This document shows positions 42,435-55,376 of a DNA stretch of 60,000 nucleotides, in pieces. The translations under genes and the position numbers were made by a program. Location of the stretch: assembly GCA_903813345.2 (NCBI GenBank), contig CAIIXF020000001.1:8189098-8249097 (forward strand). The letters run 5' to 3'. The stretch's first letter is position 1. Each line of letters starts with the position of its first letter. Under the pieces are notes generated by a model. That model ran no database searches and was not told the origin of the DNA. It was given only the letters and a program-made list of their open reading frames with translations. Source of the DNA: Owenia fusiformis (lineage: Eukaryota > Annelida > Polychaeta > Sabellida > Oweniidae).

Positions 42435-45400
42435 ATGTGTGAAGCATCAGATCCAGGGCATATTGCCATAATAGATGGATCTGTCTTAGAAGGGGTAAGT
42501 AGTCTCAGTATGTAGCCATAGTGACTGTGATGTGAGAAATTCTCCACATGGTGTGGTTTATCTAAGACTATCTCTACAGTTGGGGACAAAAATAAATGAC
42601 AGGTCGATTTTCGATCACCATTTCCTAATTATGGTGGTCTGAAAGCCCATAATTTCCAATATTGTCTAGATACATATCCCTTAAAATTTGTATATTTTAC
42701 ATTTTGTATAATCTCATCCACTGATTCATGGCCTCTTGTAAATTCTCTTATTTTTAACATGGGAAATCCTCACTTCAGCAAATCCACCTGTCATTTATTT
42801 ATGTCCCCAACTATACGTTCTAAACGAAGAGGGGGACAAGATAAGGTGTGGGTGCTACTTAGGTGCTATCTATTGCAAGACTTAGACACATGCTATCTAT
42901 TCCAAGACGTATGCCTGGCACAACCGTCACCAAGTTATTGGTAACAACTAACAATGTTCTTGAATGAGATTAGAATTATAGTTTGTGGAAATGAATTATG
43001 AGTTAAAGTAGTAGTACATGTAGTAGTAGTCTAGATTTACATATTAAGAAAGATAAACGATGACATTTTTCATTACAGATGTCAATTAATATAACTTAAC
43101 ATTACCACGGTCATGTCAGGCCTTGCAATATAGTATAGCATTGTTACGGTCATATCAGGCTTTAACATTACCACAGTCATGACAGGCCATGCAATGTACA
43201 ATATAGCATTGTTACGGTTATATCAGGCTATCATGATAACACTACCACAGTCATGGCAGGATCCTTGAGAAACTTAAAAACACTTAATAACATGGTGACG
43301 GTTGTGCCAGGCATTAGTCTTGCAACAGATAGGGTCTCGACTTAGACTTATGCCTGGCACCATGTTATCAGTGATCAGTGTTTTTATTAAGTTGTGCAAG
43401 GATCCTGTCATGACCCTGGTATTGTTATCGTGAGATTATTTTTTAAATGTTGGTTCAAATTGCATTCTATTCATCACTGTTAACTATATATCTGCTTTAA
43501 AGATTCTCGCAATCTTTATCCAATCAGCGTTTGCGAGTGTGTCGGTTCACGTATAAAAGGCGAATCCAACTCAAATCCATGCAGGGGTGTATGAGGTACT
43601 CGAATAGGAAAGAGCTCGTGAAATCTGAATTTATATACACATGGTCAATGTTTACACATGTTTGAAGTTATTGAAGAAAATGTGATATGGGTGTGGTTCC
43701 GAATTTGAAGTCATTGCTGGAAAATATGATTTTAATAAGTGAAATTATATCTATAAATACAGCACTAAAAATAACAGTACACATGAAGTACATGTATGAT
43801 TGTGTTCAGAAATGTTTGAAACCCTTACGGAAAATTCTGTCTGCATTTTGTCACCATTGCTCTTTCTTCCCGCATTCTAGTACTGTTTGAATGAATATAT
43901 TAATTAATGTATTTCTAACTAAAATATATCACATTTTTTTTATAAACCACAAACATTTAGATCATAAAAAAAATATTCAATACTTGAGTGAGCACGATAT
44001 GCAAGGGTTACTAAGTTGACACAGTAAATGACCACTGATATTGTGTTAGTCCATGCAAACAGCGTATTCTGCTAAGGCAATAAGAAGTAGATTCTTTGCT
44101 TTGCGTCCCCTTGCTTGCACGATTTTGAGTACATGTAAATCAGAAAAAACAAACACATCAAAATAGCAATCATAAGGGTCTGAAAGTACCATTACATTTC
44201 GTTCAATCAGAATCAGACGAAATGGCGGATAATTTGATGTGCGTCAAAATTGACAGTGTTATAATTATTTTGGCATACATTGTGTATTTTCTTATTTTTT
44301 ACCCTTGAAGTTTAAATATATTGTATAAAATGTATAGGTATGTGTTTGTAATCACTGCAAATTGGTATGTCATCCCTTTTTATGCCCATAAAATGTATAC
44401 ATTTCTCAGCAAACAAGTTTGTGTTTTTTTCTTGAGTTTGTGTTTGTTTTCCTTGTACCCTTGCATGATTTGGATTTTGCCAGGACGCAAAACAAAGAAT
44501 CTACTTCTTATGGCCTAATACACATTTGCTAACACCCCCACTTTCAAAGTGAAGTGACTAATTGGTTTATGTTTACGTTTTAATGTGTTTTGGGTTCCTT
44601 GTTACAGCAAGGGGGGCCAGTAAAGTAGACTATGTTTGCATGGCAAGTTTTGATCGAATATGTGAGACACTTTAAATAGGCTTATTATCTCAACGAACGA
44701 AGTTCGGTAGGGATATAGTGAAGCCGTCCGTCCATCCGTCCGTCTGTCCGTCTGGAAGATAACTCAAATATTAGTTGACAGATTTTCTTCATATTTGGTG
44801 GAAAGATGTATATTGATAAATACTAGTTTAAGTTTTTTTTTCAAGATGGCCATCGCTTTAAAAATGACGGGACTTTTTCACAAAAATCATAAATTTTTCA
44901 TTCTAAACCAAAGTAATTAATATTATTGTTTGAAATTTTGGTAGTATATTCGCAACATCTATCTATTTCACATATATTCTGTGTTTTTCATCCTGACCCC
45001 CAGGGGTCGTGTATGGGGGGTCAGGAAAACAGAAATTTTTGCTAATTTTTAGATCTTTCTGAAGTATACGGTGTAGCTTTATTATACTCAAATGAAAGGC
45101 AATTGAGAGTAGATTGCAAATATTGTATCTTTTTTCTGATTCAAGCCTCGTGAAATTCAAAATGGCTGTCTAATGTACAATTTCGCAATAATTTTTCGAT
45201 CCCTCCAAAGTATGGATATATAATACTCAAATTGAACGAATTTTGGAGTAGATCACAATTATGGTATTATTTTTCAGATTTGAACCTCAGAAAATTCAAA
45301 ATGGCTGCTTTGCAGGAATTCGCAATTCTAAAATCTAAATTTTTCAATTTTAACCAAAGTAATGAGTATAATTGATTGGAATTCGGTAATTGATATTTTG

Positions 45401-48400
45401 TTCGTTGGAATTTGCTACTCTGTGGAGTTGCCGTTATCTAGTTAGCCTTTTGCGGATTATTGATGTAGATGTAGATGAAAGCCTGGTATAACCGTGACAA
45501 TGCCATATTTGCAAGGCCTGTCACACAGGTGTTCCCTGGGTAATAAGAGTGTCGGATGCGCGCGGGCTTCCCTCTAAATTAGTCCAACAACATTAGACCT
45601 AGCCTGGGCCTCGTTTCTTATCTGACATGGCTTATGGCCCCGGCAAGAAAATTCCAAATAGTAAAGAACACCATTATTGAGTTTTACGACGTTGAACTAC
45701 CTCTAAGTAAATCAAAAGATCATATCAGGCTTTAACATAACCATGGTAGGCCATGCAATATGATATTGGGAGACTATGGGGCGAACCTCTTTTCCCTACT
45801 CACGCTACTATATCTTTGTTTCCAGGACCCTATAGGCAGTGGCAGCAGCCCCCCACACACTCCAATTAAAATGCAGATGCTTTATTTTTCTTCTAATAAC
45901 TGTGTATAAACCATGTTTACAAATTATCAAAAACCATCAAATATGTTTCCATACATGTGCTTTACATTTACCATACCAACTAAAATGGCCCAATATCAAA
46001 TATACCAAATTATCAAAAAATAAGGGCCAAAGCCACCATTGGTAGGTTGTAGGTATATCCCCCCATTTCGAAGCTAAATCATCAAAAAACTCCCTAAATT
46101 ACTAAATCCATAATTCATACGGATAATGGGAAGTTCTACTAAAAGCTGATTATATACATTAGATTATGAAAGTGAAACTTCCCATCATAATCTTCATGGC
46201 ACATGTGTATATTGATGGTCCATTTGCAAAAATGAGGTGTTCCAAATCCGATTTATGAATTTTGCATCACTCACTATGATGAGGGAGCCTTAATTAACAG
46301 AAACTTAACTGCAATTCTTAATCAAGTGGCTGATAATGCCTTCAGCAAAGCCACTACAAGTGTATAATGTTTATGTACTTTATGTATTTGTAAAATAAAT
46401 TCTATGAATAAAAAAAACTAAAAAAAACTTAATAGAATTAAAAATTCTTAACCAATTATTTTACCATGGATGGAATAATTTCAAATTGAGAGAAAAATTT
46501 AGGAATTTGTAAGTACAAAATTTTATTTTAAATCAATATTCTAATTTTTTCTGATATAAGATTTTTGGTTATGTTTATGAAAATAATTGCTTCTTACTTT
46601 GGTGCCAGTGTAGACAGTATATTTTATATGACATGATATTTGCAGGGTGGCCAGATACTACGTAATGCAGCAGCCCTTAGTTGTCTCTTGGTAAAACGTA
46701 TTACAGTAAACAATGTCCGTTCATCTAGAAGTAATCCAGGATTAAGGTAAAGAACAACTATCAGGACAAAGTGTGTACTGAAGGCCCGTAGCCAGGAGGG
46801 TTTAAGTTCAAGTTTTTCACCATTCAGAGCACTTTTCAAGTAATTTGGCCATTTTTTGGCCAAAGTTGTCAAAAGTGAACCCCCCTAGAATTCTTCAAAA
46901 ATTGAACCTCCCTTGGCAAATCCTAGCTACGGGTCTGTACTGTATAGGTCATATCATGTTAGTGAATATTAAAAGGGAATTTATTAGATTAGATACAAGA
47001 CTATCTCTAACTTTGACCCTTAAATACCCCAATACTTTTTATTATATAATCATGCCTTTCTGTGCAGTTTGCACCATCAATAGACTGTGATAAAAACTTC
47101 AGTACATGTATAACAGAATTACTGGATGAAATAAGCATGAAATTAACCATAGATTTTTACATTAGCCAGTGTACCTTGTTTTTAATTATTTATTTTAGAC
47201 CACAGCATCTGATGGGCCTCAAGTTGGTAGCAGAGTTGTGTGGGGGAGATCTTCAAGGGGGAGCTGTTGGATCTCGTACTGTCACTCTAACTCCAGGCAA
47301 GAGGATCAGAGCTGGTTCATATTGTGCAGATACAGGAACTGCTGGGTAACTAAGTAAAGGTTGTCATGAAATGTTGTTTGTGTGATTAGGTTTGGTAAAA
47401 ACAGAATAATGCCAATTTAACTATTGAATTACTGCAAAATGGTAAACTTTTATTAAAACATTCTGACACAAGTTTAGATCTGGATCTGTTCAATTTTGCC
47501 ATAAATGAGAGTTGATCTTTGTGTCACCAGTTAGATTATTTATTGTTTAAGCCCTGGACTCAGTGGATTGTATGCTGAATCATTCCATTGAAGGTGTTGT
47601 TTCCAAATCTTTGCATGACCGCTCAGTGGAAAAGCAAAGTTAAGGAAACACTTAGTGGAATGAAGCAGCCACAATGTGTCTTGGGCTAAAATTCTTTTTA
47701 CACATTGCAAAATATTTTCTACAAAATCACCTTAAAGATACAAAAACACTAAAAGAACATATTTTCAATGAAATTTTTGCAAGGGTCAAGTTGGCAAAGC
47801 ATCAGTTTCAATCTCCTAGCCTTGACAACCATACAACATATACGTTTTTGGTTATATAACGGAATGTAGTTACGTCAAATAGCGTGTTCTGATTGGCTTG
47901 AATTTCACACACCTTGCCTAGCAATGTGTGAATTTTGTTTGAACACTGACATGGGAAAATCTTAATGATTGCTCCCTCATCTATTACTTTGACTGCATAG
48001 TTACTGTAACTACCCTAACCTGGGAAAAGAGTATGTACTGCATGAAAATGCATTTTCTCTGGGGCCAGTTGTGCAAGAGTTTGAGGCAGATTTGAAAAAT
48101 TGAACTCAAGTTTTCTTGATGATGGCAACTCAATGGATACAGTTACTTTTTCGAAATATAATTACAGAAAATAAACATATATCTTCAAGAACATGGATAA
48201 TTTCATCCACGCTAAATAAAGAATGCAATACTTACATTCTGTGAGCCTTAGAATGTTATTTCATCAATTGAAATTAAGTTTTTGTTTACCCATTCCCCTA
48301 ATGAAATTAGTTTCCACAACTTCTTCCACAACTGTTGACATTTGGACACTACCCCTTCAAAATCTATCTATAATCCTCTATATTCTGTCTATAATCCCCT

Positions 48401-51400
48401 ATTATAATAATCTATCTAAACTGTTTACTTGTTCTATTTCCAGGAGCATCTGCCTACTTCTTCAAGCAGCTCTTCCCTGCCTTTTGTTTGGAGATGGCCC
48501 CTCTACACTGACACTCAAGGGTGGCACCAATGCACAGATGGCCCCTCAAATAGACTACTTTACCATGGTATTTATTACTTAATTAAAGGATCAGTCACCC
48601 CAATTCTCCTTCTAACCCTTGGGACGGCCCTATCTTGACATTTTAGATCGGTTATCATTGCCCTAACCACTTTGTACACTAGTATAGTCAACATCCAAAA
48701 TGGCTGCCCTAATCATGAGCTATATTTTTTGTTCAACTTCGCTTTTACAGTGCTTCTGCAGGCCTAAGCCACACTAATTTCATCGCTAAACTGTACCCTC
48801 TGTAATGATGTTCATATTGAAGCACATATAGTGACTTAGGCCTGCGGAACCAATGAACTGTTAAAATATTTAGGCCACCTCAATACATCAAGTACATGTA
48901 AGTGAAAAACACACATAGCATGGTATAAAAAAGCAGGTCATATTTGATTACATCCAATCAATATACAATTATATTATATTAATTATTATATATTATATTC
49001 TTTACAATTAGAGTGCCTCCAATCTATAAGGCATGAGTAATTCTTGATGTTAGAATATTGAATGTGAATATATTCTTAAACCTCAGAAAAATGATAATTA
49101 AGAAAAAAATACACAAGTTTGGCAAAGTTTGGAATTGCCTGAAAATATATTCTTGGGTTGATTTAATTTCAAAATAATTTACTAGTAACACATTTACACA
49201 TTTGGATTTATACCTTATTTATAGTGACACTTATCTTGACAGATTCTTTGTTAATAAAATATATTATGAGGTTATATAATGGTTATTTCTGTATATCGTG
49301 TTTATACTCGAGTGAGTATATGATATATTCACAAGTGAGCGTAGCGAACGAGTGAATATATTATATTCTCACGAGAGTATAAAATGCACGATATACAGAA
49401 TGAGCCATTGTATAATCTTATTATGCCACTCTAAGTTCAATTACAGTTGATTCAAACACAATCATTACAATTAAAAACCATCCCATAGCCAACTCAATAG
49501 TGCTGATGTTGATCTCGAACCATTTATGACGTGGCTCATTAGTTCCCAGAATGCACTTCTACAGTGGTATACGCTGGAGTGTATACGGAGGAGTTGTATA
49601 CGATGACGATATACCACTCTCCACTGTATATCGTTGTTATAGACCCATGTTATACAACTGTAATTGGACTTAGAGTGGTATAAACTGTATTATCATACAC
49701 TTAGTGTACTAAATGTATATTAAAATTAAAAAATAAATTTGATGTTGGCAAAATGAATAACCGGAGGATATCGCCACAATATACTCCAGAAAACAATATG
49801 CAGAGGTTATTGTGATGACATACTCCGCTTATTGATTTTTCCGCCAAATTGAACTATTTGACATGGACTTATTTTTCAATAATACTAAACATTTAGTGAA
49901 CTACAAGTAAGTGTAGGATAATAAGAACATCCTATGATTTTTTCAGAATATCATTTTAATCTACTCGATATTGATATGTGCACTCGTTCGCTTCGCTCTC
50001 TCGGGCAGATATCAATATCACCTCGTAGATAAAAATGATATTCCTCAAAATCATAGAATATCCTTTACAAGCCATCTATCTGTTGATCTGTCCCAATAAT
50101 AACTCAAAATACGAGTAGAATGATTTTGTTCATTTAGGTACAAAAACTAAAATAAATGTCTGTTATTTTAGAGTAAGATAATGGGTATTACTGTATGAAT
50201 GAAATAGATGAAAACAGTTTTATTTAACATGCATCATGAGTTTGCTGACCTGATTCAATACCATTGAGGGAGGGGATGGGAGAAAGGGCAAAAACCCAGA
50301 AAGAATCAATTATTAATCAATTAATCAAATATTTGTCCATATTATGTTTTTATCAAAGGTTATTCAAGTATGTTCAGCCTTTGAAAATCCAAAATAGTCA
50401 TTAAAATGTGGGAATTTGCAATCTAATTTTGAGACCTGCAAAGTATGCCTTTATTATATAGTGCAAATCAAAGTATTTCAGATTAGGCCACAAATATTGT
50501 GTTACCTTTCTAATTCAGATTTCTGCCTTGGAAAATTTTTAAATGATGATTTACATTTCTGGTATTTCCAGCATGAAATATTCAAAATGATCTATTGAAA
50601 ACTGCCCATAATGATTTGGAATATTTTGTTCTTTGAGGAATAGCTGCTCCATACAAATATCCTCTGGCCATACTGGGTAAATTACATGGAAGCCATTTTG
50701 CTCTTTAAAGCGGGATATTCATGATTCATTTGAATATTTCTTAGATTTAAAATTAACAAAGCTCACAGTGAGGAAAATGGTGTTTGTCTGTCATAGTTGT
50801 ACTAACCAATGTATTAGAACAACATGATATCTATCTGTTTAACAATATTATGATATTTAACGAATTATTGTTGTAGGTATTTGGGCCAATTGCAGAGAGA
50901 TTCGGAGTAAAATTTGACTGTGATATTGTTAAAAGGTGAGCCCAGAAAATAATATTCCAAATTTTCAAATGCTGAATCTAAAAGAAACATTTATTCAGAC
51001 AAACATACTGGATTTATCTGCCTCATTCTTTTAAATAAGCATACACAGAGAAAATAGTATTCATAATCATTTTTCTGGAATGAGTTCATTGTTCAATCAC
51101 TGTTTTTATAAGGTTATTCAATGCGGCATCCATATTCACATTCTTCTCTTTAATGGTTACGTTCCTTTCAAAATACAATGTTTGATTTAAAACTTTTTGG
51201 TTTTAGAAATGTCTTAGTTCAAATCACCATTAAGTTCATAACAAGTATTTGATGTTGCATTTCAGGGGATATTATCCAAAGGGAGGTGGTGAAGTTAGAA
51301 TAACAATCCATCCCATAAAACAACTCAATGCAGTAGACATGACAGACTTAGGCAAGGTGGACAGCATATCTGGGAGAGCTTTCGTTGCAGGTGCACTGCC

Positions 51401-54400
51401 AAAAAAGGTACTTACTAAAATAAGTAAAAAATAAAGGTAATAACATTTTTATCATTCTCATCAGTGTTCTGGTATGTAAAGGATATAAATATTTGGGATA
51501 TGCATCATAAGTTAAAAAGTACATGTATGAGTTCTAAAATATGAAAAATCAAATTGAGCATATTATTATAACTTTTGTTTTATTGGTGTTTTTAACCAAG
51601 TATTAAACTATTTCTGAAAGTGTCTGTTATGATAGGAATAGATGTTTAGAACATGTGTGTTATGTGTGTACAGTAAATCCTGTTAATTTGAATATCCCTG
51701 AAAAGGGAACACATTGCAAGTGGAACACTTTTTCAAAGTCCTGTTTTTAAAACCAATTGACTTAATTTCAATTGTAAGTGGAACCATGGGCATTCAATCT
51801 ATTGAAAGCCCATGGTGGAACAGTCAATTTTTCAAAAAATCATCGGATTAACCTCCTACAGTTATTTCTGTACTGGAAACAACAACACAACTGTTTCTTC
51901 ATGTCTAAGAAATCAGGAATACAAAACAATTTATCAATTTGAAATAATTAGTTTTCAGTGGTATGAGATTCATACTATCAATAATACACCAAGACATTAT
52001 AATTACTTTAAAATCAATCAAATTTGACTTGACACTCACACTCACAATATAAGCTTTGTAAATGCAACATTCTTTGGCAGAACCACTTACACAGGTTTTA
52101 CTGTGATATATGTTTTACTGAGATATGTATAGCATTCATGCTTTGTTAACCACCTTAATACAACACAATATGAAAAATGTTTCTTGTATTGGTTGATGTT
52201 TATGCTTATGCTTATTAAATGCAGGTCGCTGACATTATGGCAAATTCAGCAAGAGATCATCTAAAGAAACGTTTTACTAATGTGTCGGTGGATATTGAAT
52301 CAGTAAAGGAAGCAGAGAACAGAGCTGTGGGAACTGGAGCTGGGATTATGTGAGTAATGGTGAAAACATAGACCTTTACATCATCATGTTTTTTTCATAC
52401 ATTATGTGATTTAATGGTGGTTAAAACATAGACTTTAATACATCATTGTGTTTTTTCCATAGATCATGTGATTTTTATGGTGAAAACATAGACTTCTTTA
52501 ATATATTGTGGGTAATCTAGTTGAAAGCCCATGGTAATAGTGGCTTCTCATTAGACTTCCAACTATTCTGTACCTAAGATATTTCATTATTTTCCAGTGT
52601 GAGTGCCAAATCAACCAATGGTTGCATACATGCTGGTTCTGCTTTAGGAAAGAAAGGTAAGGTGTGATGTCTAGACTTAGGATTGAAAGTGTTATATACT
52701 GTACGCCCGGTATTATTCGCGTGCGATTAACTTTCGCGCTTTTCGCGATGGTGTTAAAATCGCGAAAAATTATCGTCGCGAAATTGCCAATTAAATCCCC
52801 GGGAATTTGTTTTTACCCGGGGCTCTGATGCATTTCGTCAACTTCTGATCCCTCCATTCCTACATCTGTAAGAAGAACTACAAAATGCATTTCGTTTTGT
52901 GTAAATCGTTTCGTCTAGTGTTATTAATACTAGACGAATTGGATGATTTCCACCAACATGTCTATTTTACGTTGGCTAGTCAGGCCAACTACTACCAATG
53001 GGCCTAGGCTTAATAATGACATCGACGATATTATAGAAACTGAAGTTCAAATTGCTAAAAATAACATGAAGTCCAAGCGTGGAACATATAAAGTGTACAA
53101 CGACGCAGAAAGGGCAAACATAGCCCGGCACGCACTTCTGAACTTGTGAAATTCGCGAAATTTAATAGCCGCGAAACCGTGTTTTCGCAAAATTCGCGAA
53201 ATTAAAGCTCGCGAATAATACCGGGCGTACAGTAAACTTCTTTTATCACATCTTTATTTTGATAAACCAGAAGTTAACTTTCAAGTCGAGAAAACAGTGA
53301 TAATGCTCATTTTAAGACATGTTGAGATACAACTTATTGGCAATAGGCAGACATCAGAGAACTTAATTCTGGATCAGTTACAGATTTCAATGGCTATTTT
53401 ATCATTTAAAATATATTTTTTAATTTGCCTGATGTTCCAACTAAAATAATTTGAAATTTCATAAATGAGAATATTTTGAGATATCTGTTTCAAAAAACCA
53501 TATATTATATGTATACCCAAATAGGTATTCCATCTGAGGATGTAGCCAAAACTGCCTGTGATATGCTAACTAAGAGTCTCATGTATGGGGGAACAGTAGA
53601 TGAATATCTCCAGGATCAGGTTAGTGTAATAACTATATCCAATGAAATATACATTAATGGTTGCCAAAATGTATCATGCAAAATGCCAGGCACATTCGGC
53701 TAAGTTTCTGTATTGCTTGATCAACATACTTTCGTTCAATTCAAGTTCAATAGAAAATACCCTCAAATTGGAGTAAATAATATTCACAGTTTTTAAAGAA
53801 ATTATATGTATTTTTTCAAGTTGATTATCCTGATGGCATTAGCAAAAGGGAAGTCCCGGATAAGTTGTGGTCCAATATCTCTTCATACAAAGACTGCAAT
53901 TCATATAGCACAAATGCTTACTCAAGTAAGTTAAGTTGTTTTCACATTACCCATGTCGACTCACCGTTCCCCACCATGTGGCTGCTTTTGGGCATTAATT
54001 TTTGTATTTGGTGTGATGGAGGATATCTTGCTGTAAAACCATTTGTTTTGCCCACCACGTGTTCATGCCGTGACCTGCCGTTTGGCCCAAAGTATTCACT
54101 CTTTGGTGAACGGTGAGCCGAAACAGTGTGACAGCTCCATTAAACCAAACCATTTTGTTAACTACTACCAGATATTAATATTGTGTAAATAACAGATTAT
54201 TTCGATAAAAATTCCCATTGGATCACATGGAAAATATTTTACAATTCTAAAAAATAAATAGACCTAAGTATTGGATGAACTGGTACTCTCTGAAATATCT
54301 TAGATTTTTGAATGATTGTACTTTTGATACCCAGATTTAAAATTGACCAGAAGATATATAGAGCAATTCTTTTTTACCAAAAACACATTATAGATATAGA

Positions 54401-54547
54401 TATGAATAGACACACTATGCTTATTTAAGTTTGAAAAGTTCACAACAAGACCTATCTTTCTAGGTGAAGTTTCAAGTAATTGATGACCAAGATGATGTCA
54501 ACTTCATAGAATGTGAGGGTATGGGACTTGTGAACAGTTTTCTGTGA
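42435..54547 (+). CDS. RTCA: RNA 3'-terminal phosphate cyclase, 11 exons, 366 aa, complete
   Basis: Exons: 42435-42494, 46646-46746, 47199-47345, 48444-48567, 50877-50935, 51266-51407, 52225-52349, 52598-52656, 53525-53619, 53821-53925 and 54464-54547. They total 1,101 bp and all phases agree. The product of 366 residues equals the human length. It converts RNA 3'-phosphate to 2',3'-cyclic phosphate using ATP, through a covalent enzyme-AMP intermediate. Diagnostic motifs in order: DGSVLEGGGQILR (14-26), [49 protein letters not shown] and [12 protein letters not shown], whose His (about residue 326) lines up with the adenylylated His of the family. Start: an in-frame TAA lies upstream with no intervening ATG. 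Intron 1 is 4.1 kb and packed with mobile elements. Transcription is divergent from MEIOC and convergent with the ZGLP1-like gene. Confidence 0.96.
42577..42813. mobile_element. Tc1/mariner-type MITE, 237 bp, copy 2
   Basis: Same element as 15090-15326, with TA duplications at 42575-42576 and 42814-42815. It sits 82 bp after the RTCA exon 1 splice donor. Confidence 0.85.
43080..43440. repeat. Foldback and tandem repeat around CAGGATCCTTG / GTGCCAGGCAT
   Basis: Arms at about 43255-43312 and, inverted, 43345-43420 share GACAGGATCCTTG, CTTAAT.AAAACAC, AACATGGTG and CCAGGCAT. To the left are three tandem copies of a unit with TTAACATTACCACAGTCATG and CAGGC. Related fragments occur at 42890-42945 and 45480-45530. 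RTCA intron 1. Confidence 0.6.
44076..44515. mobile_element. PIF/Harbinger-type MITE, copy 2 (440 bp)
   Basis: The ends are GGCAATAAGAAGTAGATTCT and its inverse (right end GGCC form). TAA duplications lie at 44073-44075 and 44516-44518. It is about 90 percent like the copy at 18308-18750 by eye. Confidence 0.85.
44691..45413. mobile_element. Element with CCGTCCGTCC tract and two internal ~130-bp repeats
   Basis: The weak terminal inverted repeat is TCAACGAACGAAG / TTCGTTGG. Near the left end is a CCGTCCGTCCATCCGTCCGT tract. Two diverged internal units each end in AAAATTCAAAATGGCTG-like sequence (about 45040-45172 and 45180-45307). It shares the (GACG)n signature with 35715-37512. RTCA intron 1. 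Confidence 0.5.
45580..45699. repeat. Inverted partner of the split repeat at 40591-41429
   Basis: The contiguous form of the repeat. It contains TTAGACCTAGCCTGGGCCTC and ends in CGACGTTGAACTA. Confidence 0.65.
46782..46938. mobile_element. Small foldback element with GGCCCGTAGCCAGG ends
   Basis: Left AGGCCCGTAGCCAGGAGGGTT and right CCTCCCTTGGCAAATCCTAG, CTACGGGTCT form imperfect arms. TGTACTG lies on both flanks. It begins 35 bp after the RTCA exon 2 donor. Confidence 0.6.
48690..48870. repeat. Foldback sequence GCAGGCCTAAG..CTTAGGCCTGC
   Basis: Inverted arms at about 48757-48775 and 48834-48847 (TGCAGGCCTAAGCCACACTA / AGTGACTTAGGCCTGCG) lie in the intron after RTCA exon 4. Confidence 0.45.
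49270..50063. repeat. Three successive hairpin elements, two sharing the loop motif GAGCG(T/A)AGCGAACGAGTG
   Basis: Hairpin 1 (49270-49420) has arms ATAATGGTTATTTCTGTATA/TCGTG. Hairpin 2 (49424-49684) has arms ATGCCACTCTAAGTTCAATT/ACAGTTG. Hairpin 3 (49931-50063) has arms CCTATGATTTT..CAGAATATCATTTTAATCTAC. The loop motif is at 49337-49354 (plus) and 49981-49998 (minus). All lie in one RTCA intron between exons 4 and 5. Confidence 0.7.
52699..53232. mobile_element. pogo/Tigger-like non-autonomous element, 534 bp
   Basis: Near-perfect TIRs CTGTACGCCCGGTATTATTC continue GCG at both ends and are flanked by TA (52697-52698 and 53233-53234). Subterminal TTCGCG/CGCGAA repeats are present. A short transposase-like frame lies inside. 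It sits in the RTCA intron between exons 8 and 9. Confidence 0.85.
52943..53149 (+). pseudogene. Truncated N-terminal transposase-like frame
   Basis: The frame contains SILRWLVRP near its start and [20 protein letters not shown] towards its end. The K-R-G-x-Y-x-x-(Y/F)-x-x-x-x-R-A-x-I pattern resembles the segment before the helix-turn-helix in pogo-type transposases. It stops at TGA 53147-53149 before any catalytic region, so only a fragment survives. Confidence 0.5.
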
Positions 54548-54732
54548 CAAACAACATAACATAGGAAAATAAGGTGTGATGAGGTATAATTGGCCATTAC
54601 ATTGCGAATCCTAGAGGAGTATAGAGAGAGACAGAAATAGAACTCAACTGTAGCTGATAGGATTAGACAATTTTTACAATGGATGTAAAGTTGAAAACGA
54701 GGTACATATGGAATGAATTTTTGTGAATCCAA

Positions 54733-54738
54733 AATAAA
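54733..54738 (+). terminator. Likely poly(A) signal of RTCA
   Basis: A canonical AATAAA occurs 186 bp after the RTCA stop codon (54545-54547), giving a short 3' UTR typical of a housekeeping gene. No transcript evidence is available. Confidence 0.5.
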
Positions 54739-54872
54739 TGCTGTTTTACACAAATATGAAAAATGTGTGTTCACTTAAAGGTGTGTGTGTCTGCTATGGG
54801 CAGAAGGAGCCAGATTTTACTTGGTTTAGCTGAAATTGAAGGTTTATTGATGTCGTTGAAAGTTTGTCCACC

Positions 54873-55036
54873 ATCTTAGGTATCTTTCCCTAATTCAACT
54901 GACAGCTGATGGATTAACCCACTATTTTATGGCCAACTCATTTAAATATGAAAAATACCTGCCACTATTCCATTCATATCAAATGAGTTTGGCATAAAAA
55001 GTAGGTTAAACCGCCAGCTGGCAGTTGAATGCTACC
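54873..55036. repeat. Foldback MITE, about 164 bp
   Basis: Imperfect arms share GGTA, ATTCAACTG.CAGCTG, GGTTTAACC.ACT, TTTTATG.C and AACTCATTT, centred near 54955. It lies just beyond the RTCA 3' end. Confidence 0.65.
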
Positions 55037-55376
55037 TTAGATAACGAACTCTATTTAGTATCATGATCCTGCTTTGGACCAGATAATAAACCAATGGGAC
55101 AAAAGTTGAATTGCAATACTTCTTGCATGAGGACCCTGTTCCCATGGAGAATATTTTCCAGTAGTTTACAAAAGTTAACAGAACTCATAATTAGTAACAA
55201 CAATAACATATGTATATTTCATGATTATAACCTGTGTCTGGCCATATAAATAATTTGAAATTAAAATTTCATTTAAATAATTTTATAACATGTATCAAAA
55301 AATAGATTTTCAAAGAATATCATGTTTTTCTTATGTCTAATTTCTACATGTTTCTATAACTAAGTGAATATTAATG

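Noticed and set aside
48223-48582. 119-codon plus-strand frame as a separate gene
   Set aside because: Its last third is RTCA exon 4 in the correct frame; the remainder is intron.
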